NCBI GenBank assembly: GCA_017879645.1
Contig: JAAEXZ010000004.1
Span: 1-60,251, forward strand
Source: Nitrosomonas sp.
GTDB taxonomy: Bacteria > Pseudomonadota > Gammaproteobacteria > Burkholderiales > Nitrosomonadaceae
Direction: 5' to 3'
DNA length: 60,251 bases
The translations under genes were made by a program, and so were the position numbers. Below the pieces are notes generated by a model. That model saw only the letters and a list, made by a program, of their open reading frames with translations. It did not search any database and was not told the DNA's origin. This document shows positions 57,250 to 60,251 of this stretch, in pieces (the first letter of the stretch is position 1; every line of letters begins with the position of its first letter).

Positions 57250-57465
57250 AATATTTTAATGATTTGTTTTTAAAAATAAATTAAATTCTTTTCCAAGAAA
57301 TAACATCTGTTTTCCCTGCTATTCATTTAATCCCCTTTTGAATCAATCTGCTAATTTTGCATCCGTGGCAGTTTAAGCTGTAACGGGTTCTCCTTCGCAA
57401 TCCAACGAATTACTCCCAGAACAGTTTAACTGGCTTAAGAAGAAGCCAAGTGAGGAGAATAGCAA

Positions 57466-58260
57466 ATGCACGATGCTATCAAGCAACGAAGAATGTTACG
57501 GTTAGTAAAATCATCTGCAGGCTTGAAAGATGAGCGGAAGACTATAGTGAATTCGGAAAGCTATTTTAAGCAAGTCGAACGCTATGCGGATCAGATTCGC
57601 AAAACGAGAAATGCTGATGAAATCATCCGGATACTAGATGTTGTGCTGTCTGAGACTAGGGGTTTACGATTCAGCGATGAAATTTTCAGCGCCAAGGAGC
57701 AAGTCAAACATGCTGAAGAAAAAATAGAATCGCTGAAGAATGAGTTGGAACAACTCAAGGGGCTTGTACAAACCGATCAGATGACCGGCGCCTACAATCG
57801 GCGTGGACTTGACGAGATCTTCAAGCGGGAAGCTGCACGGGCTGATCGGAATGGCCAATCGATGGGCATTGCATTGATTGATCTGGATAACTTCAAACAG
57901 ATCAACGATAGTCTAGGTCACCCCTATGGCGACAGTGTGCTGATTAATCTGGTTACTGTGGCCAAAGAAGTTTTGCGGCCATCGGATACGGTGGCCCGGT
58001 TTGGCGGTGAGGAGTTTGTCATCATGCTTCCCGATATCGAGATGGAACAGGCGCTGACGGTGATGTACAGGTTGCAGAATAGTTTGAGTAAGCATTCTCT
58101 GATTCGGGGTGATGATGTGATTCCCCCCATAACATTTAGTGCAGGAGTGGCAATACGTTCGTTTGGCGAGCCTCTGAATTCAGTGATCGGTCGTGCTGAC
58201 AAGGCGCTTTATCAAGCGAAACGCGCAGGCAAGAGTCGTGCTATTCCGGCATTGACTTAG
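57466..58260 (+). CDS. diguanylate cyclase, compact paralogue
   Basis: The 264-residue protein consists of a coiled-coil helix (about 25-100) plus a GGDEF domain with GGEEF at 180-184 and RPSD inhibitory site five residues earlier. It aligns with the C-terminal 215 residues of the preceding cyclase ('LTGILNRRGLD' against 'MTGAYNRRGLD', 'DIDNFKLLND' against 'DLDNFKQIND'), which points to tandem duplication with loss of the N terminus. GAGGAG precedes the ATG. Cytoplasmic; input signal unknown. Confidence 0.9.
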   Translation: MHDAIKQRRMLRLVKSSAGLKDERKTIVNSESYFKQVERYADQIRKTRNADEIIRILDVVLSETRGLRFSDEIFSAKEQVKHAEEKIESLKNELEQLKGLVQTDQMTGAYNRRGLDEIFKREAARADRNGQSMGIALIDLDNFKQINDSLGHPYGDSVLINLVTVAKEVLRPSDTVARFGGEEFVIMLPDIEMEQALTVMYRLQNSLSKHSLIRGDDVIPPITFSAGVAIRSFGEPLNSVIGRADKALYQAKRAGKSRAIPALT

Positions 58261-58346
58261 TTGGTTGTGCGAATTGTTTTGCTGAGTTTTCTGGCAGGTA
58301 TGCAGATCAGTGCAATTGCATGATGATTCATTTCAGGAGAAACGTG

Positions 58347-58394
58347 GTGAAATTGACCAAGCGGGATGTTTTACAGATGGAAGTGGAGAAATAG
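58347..58394 (+). CDS. possible 15-codon leader ORF before EAL-HDOD gene
   Basis: A strong AGGAGA (58335-58340) is followed by GTG (58347; another GTG at 58344) and an open frame for 15 residues (MKLTKRDVLQMEVEK). Its TAG is directly followed by the ATG of the next gene (TAGATG). The next gene has its own GGAG within the leader. It may be a translational leader, or chance. Confidence 0.3.
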   Translation: MKLTKRDVLQMEVEK

Positions 58395-59633
58395 ATGGGT
58401 GGTTTCTTTCTGGGACGGCAGCCAATTCTGGATCGTAGCCAGAATCTGGTTGCTTACGAATTGCTTTTTAGACAAGAAGAATCTGAAGAGGCGGTGCAGG
58501 TTACCGATGATTTATCGGCTTCGGCGAGTGTGATTGTAAATGCTTATGGGCAGTTCGGTATTCAGAATGTGCTGGGTCGACAACGTGGATTCATCAACGC
58601 CGACCCCGATCTTGTCATGAGCGATATCATCAGTTTGTTGCCGTGTAAGCATGTCGTGCTTGAAATCAAGGAGTCAGTCGCAATAACCCCGGAGTTTATG
58701 CAACACTGTAATGAGCTTAAGCAAAAAGGCTATCAGTTCGCACTCGATAATGTCGTTGCCATGACTGATCACGTGCAGCAACTATTGCCACTGGTCAGTG
58801 TGGTGAAAGTGGATGTGCTGGATATGGACGAAGTGCATTTGACGCAATTGGTTACCGAGTTGAACCGTTGGCCAGTGTTGTTGCTGGCGTTGAAAGTGGA
58901 AAATCGTGAACTGGAAATGCGCTGCATGAAACTGGGTTTTCAGATGTTTCAGGGCTACTATTTTGCTAAACCTGAAGTCATGACGGTCAAACGGGCTGAT
59001 CCCGGAAAACTGTCATTGTTGAAGTTGCTGACATTGATCATGGGCGATAGCGATGTCGAGGAAATAGAAAGGGAATTTAAGCATCAGCCTGGATTAAGTT
59101 ACAACCTGATGCGTATGGTTAATTCGGTTGCCAATGGTTTGCCGCAAAAAATCAATTCAATCAAGCATGCAATCGTTATTCTGGGAAGAAAACAGTTGCA
59201 GAAATGGATTCAGTTACTGCTCTACACGGCCAATAAATCCAATGACAGTATGTCCAACGCGCTCATGCAAACGGCTGCGGCACGCGGGAAGCTGATGGAG
59301 CTTATTGCCATAGCGGAAAGACCGCATGACAAGAATCATCAGGAAAGAGCTTTTATGGTGGGAATTCTGTCCCTGCTGGATGTGTTATTAGGGATAGAAA
59401 TGAAGCAGATCATCGATAAATTGGGTATTCCAGACGATATGAGTCAGGCATTGTTATCGCGGGATGGTCGAATGGGAACAGAATTAAAGTTAATCGAAGC
59501 GAATGAAAAAGGTGATATTTCTGCTGTCCAGTTGCTACAACAGGAGTTGGGTTTTTTTAGTTTGAGTGAATTGGCGGACATGGAAATACAAGCTATCGGA
59601 TGGGCGAATCGAATCGGTGAAGCTGCTGGTTGA
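58395..59633 (+). CDS. EAL-HDOD protein with degenerate EAL domain (YuxH-like)
   Basis: The 412-residue protein has an EAL-like domain (about 1-200) and an HDOD domain (about 200-400). The EAL motif is ELL ('YELLFRQ'); the NLS, DDFG and KxD catalytic blocks of active phosphodiesterases are replaced ('LDNVVAM', 'VVKVDVL'), so catalysis is unlikely. HDOD domains are known from signalling proteins that act without catalysis. Relatives (YuxH, CdgJ) influence motility. It directly follows two cyclases. Confidence 0.88.
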   Translation: MGGFFLGRQPILDRSQNLVAYELLFRQEESEEAVQVTDDLSASASVIVNAYGQFGIQNVLGRQRGFINADPDLVMSDIISLLPCKHVVLEIKESVAITPEFMQHCNELKQKGYQFALDNVVAMTDHVQQLLPLVSVVKVDVLDMDEVHLTQLVTELNRWPVLLLALKVENRELEMRCMKLGFQMFQGYYFAKPEVMTVKRADPGKLSLLKLLTLIMGDSDVEEIEREFKHQPGLSYNLMRMVNSVANGLPQKINSIKHAIVILGRKQLQKWIQLLLYTANKSNDSMSNALMQTAAARGKLMELIAIAERPHDKNHQERAFMVGILSLLDVLLGIEMKQIIDKLGIPDDMSQALLSRDGRMGTELKLIEANEKGDISAVQLLQQELGFFSLSELADMEIQAIGWANRIGEAAG

Positions 59634-59758
59634 AGTTAAGAATACTGACTCAATGGATGTAGGAAAAACCTGAATTCCGAGATCATCCCAAAAGAAAACG
59701 GCGAGAATGCCGCTCTAGTCCCAAGTTACAACACATAAAAATAACAACCGGGACAATT

Positions 59759-60019
59759 GTGGAAAAGAGCACACTATTACCACCTGAGATCGCCATGCCG
59801 TTGCGAGAAGCCAAAAAAGAGGGTTATCACTACGTTGTGGCAATTCATCGGGACTGCCCATTAGGCAAATCCATGGCATTGGTTTCATTCCATCAGGATA
59901 TACTCAATGCGCAGGAAGCCATCATCAAGTCTCCTTACAGGGATTTTCTGACTTTTCACTCTATTAGCATTATTCTGGATTACCCTCATTGTTTTCTTCG
60001 AGTAAGACATAACGAATAG
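59759..60019 (+). CDS. unknown small protein (86 aa, GTG start)
   Basis: The frame opens with GTG; an internal ATG at 59795 would give 74 residues. It has no clear ribosome-binding site at either. The product is soluble, with 'EAKKEGYHYVVAIHRDCPLGKSMALVSFHQD' in the middle and a basic C terminus. No family recognised. It lies 125 bp after the EAL-HDOD gene and 114 bp before the tRNA. Real status uncertain. Confidence 0.4.
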   Translation: MEKSTLLPPEIAMPLREAKKEGYHYVVAIHRDCPLGKSMALVSFHQDILNAQEAIIKSPYRDFLTFHSISIILDYPHCFLRVRHNE

Positions 60020-60133
60020 ATTTGAACGATGCTGAGTGGTTAGTTAATGAATCATTGGTGGCATGCTAAATGTCACGAATTTGGCACAGTCAAATTAGAA
60101 CAGGTTCAGTTATATTTCTTTGCTATTGACTAC

Positions 60134-60209
<76 letters not shown>

Positions 60210-60251
60210 TTTTTGAGAATGAGCGCGCTATTATAGTGATTCGGGGTGCTA

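Overview
The window looks like chromosome of a motile betaproteobacterium, most likely a Nitrosomonas or close relative (Nitrosomonadales). This rests on gene content and order (xseB-ispA-dxs-folE2, uvrA next to a YajR-type MFS gene and ssb, a beta-type porin, an IS481-like transposase remnant), not on a database match. No ammonia-oxidation gene is present to settle it. About 50 genes are packed with short gaps. There is no prophage, CRISPR array or intact insertion sequence.

Layout. 0-0.9 kb: decayed transposase fragment, a hairpin terminator and a tiny lipoprotein gene. 0.9-3 kb (-): ribosomal oxygenase and nadC. 3.1-12.8 kb (+): FMN-dependent glutamate-synthase-like protein, a GGDEF-EAL sensor with a sigma-28-like promoter, clpB behind a clear heat-shock (sigma-32) promoter, then dapA-bamC. 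12.9-17.6 kb (-): small lipoprotein, rfbB-rfbD, accA-tilS. 17.7-19.4 kb: Tat-exported MsrB, a CBS protein and a DUF2959 lipoprotein.

19.5-27.7 kb (-) is the most unusual part. One strand carries a TTG-started membrane protein, a GNAT-like acyltransferase, a MobA-like nucleotidyltransferase, LptF- and LptG-like permeases, a CDP-alcohol phosphotransferase with an N-terminal extension, a lipid kinase and a Tam41-like cytidylyltransferase. Together they could acylate, phosphorylate, CDP-activate, head-group and export a membrane lipid. The set resembles loci for bacterial ceramide or ceramide-phosphate lipids, but no serine palmitoyltransferase is in view.

28.1-41.6 kb: xseB-ispA-dxs and folE2 (isoprenoids, folate/queuosine precursors), murJ, small unknown proteins, yajR-ssb divergent from uvrA-glycerate kinase. 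42-46.1 kb: envelope genes (porin, L,D-transpeptidase, beta-barrel protein).

46.2-59.6 kb is a motility and signalling block. A filament cluster on the minus strand (fliC, flaG, fliD, fliS, fliT, fliK-like, flhB-like tail, PilZ brake ycgR) is led by a sigma-28 promoter. Divergent from it are a receiver-PAS histidine kinase, a NarL-type regulator, two related diguanylate cyclases and a degenerate EAL-HDOD protein. The PilZ brake is the probable c-di-GMP reader that links the two halves. The window ends with a tRNA-Thr(CGT) gene.
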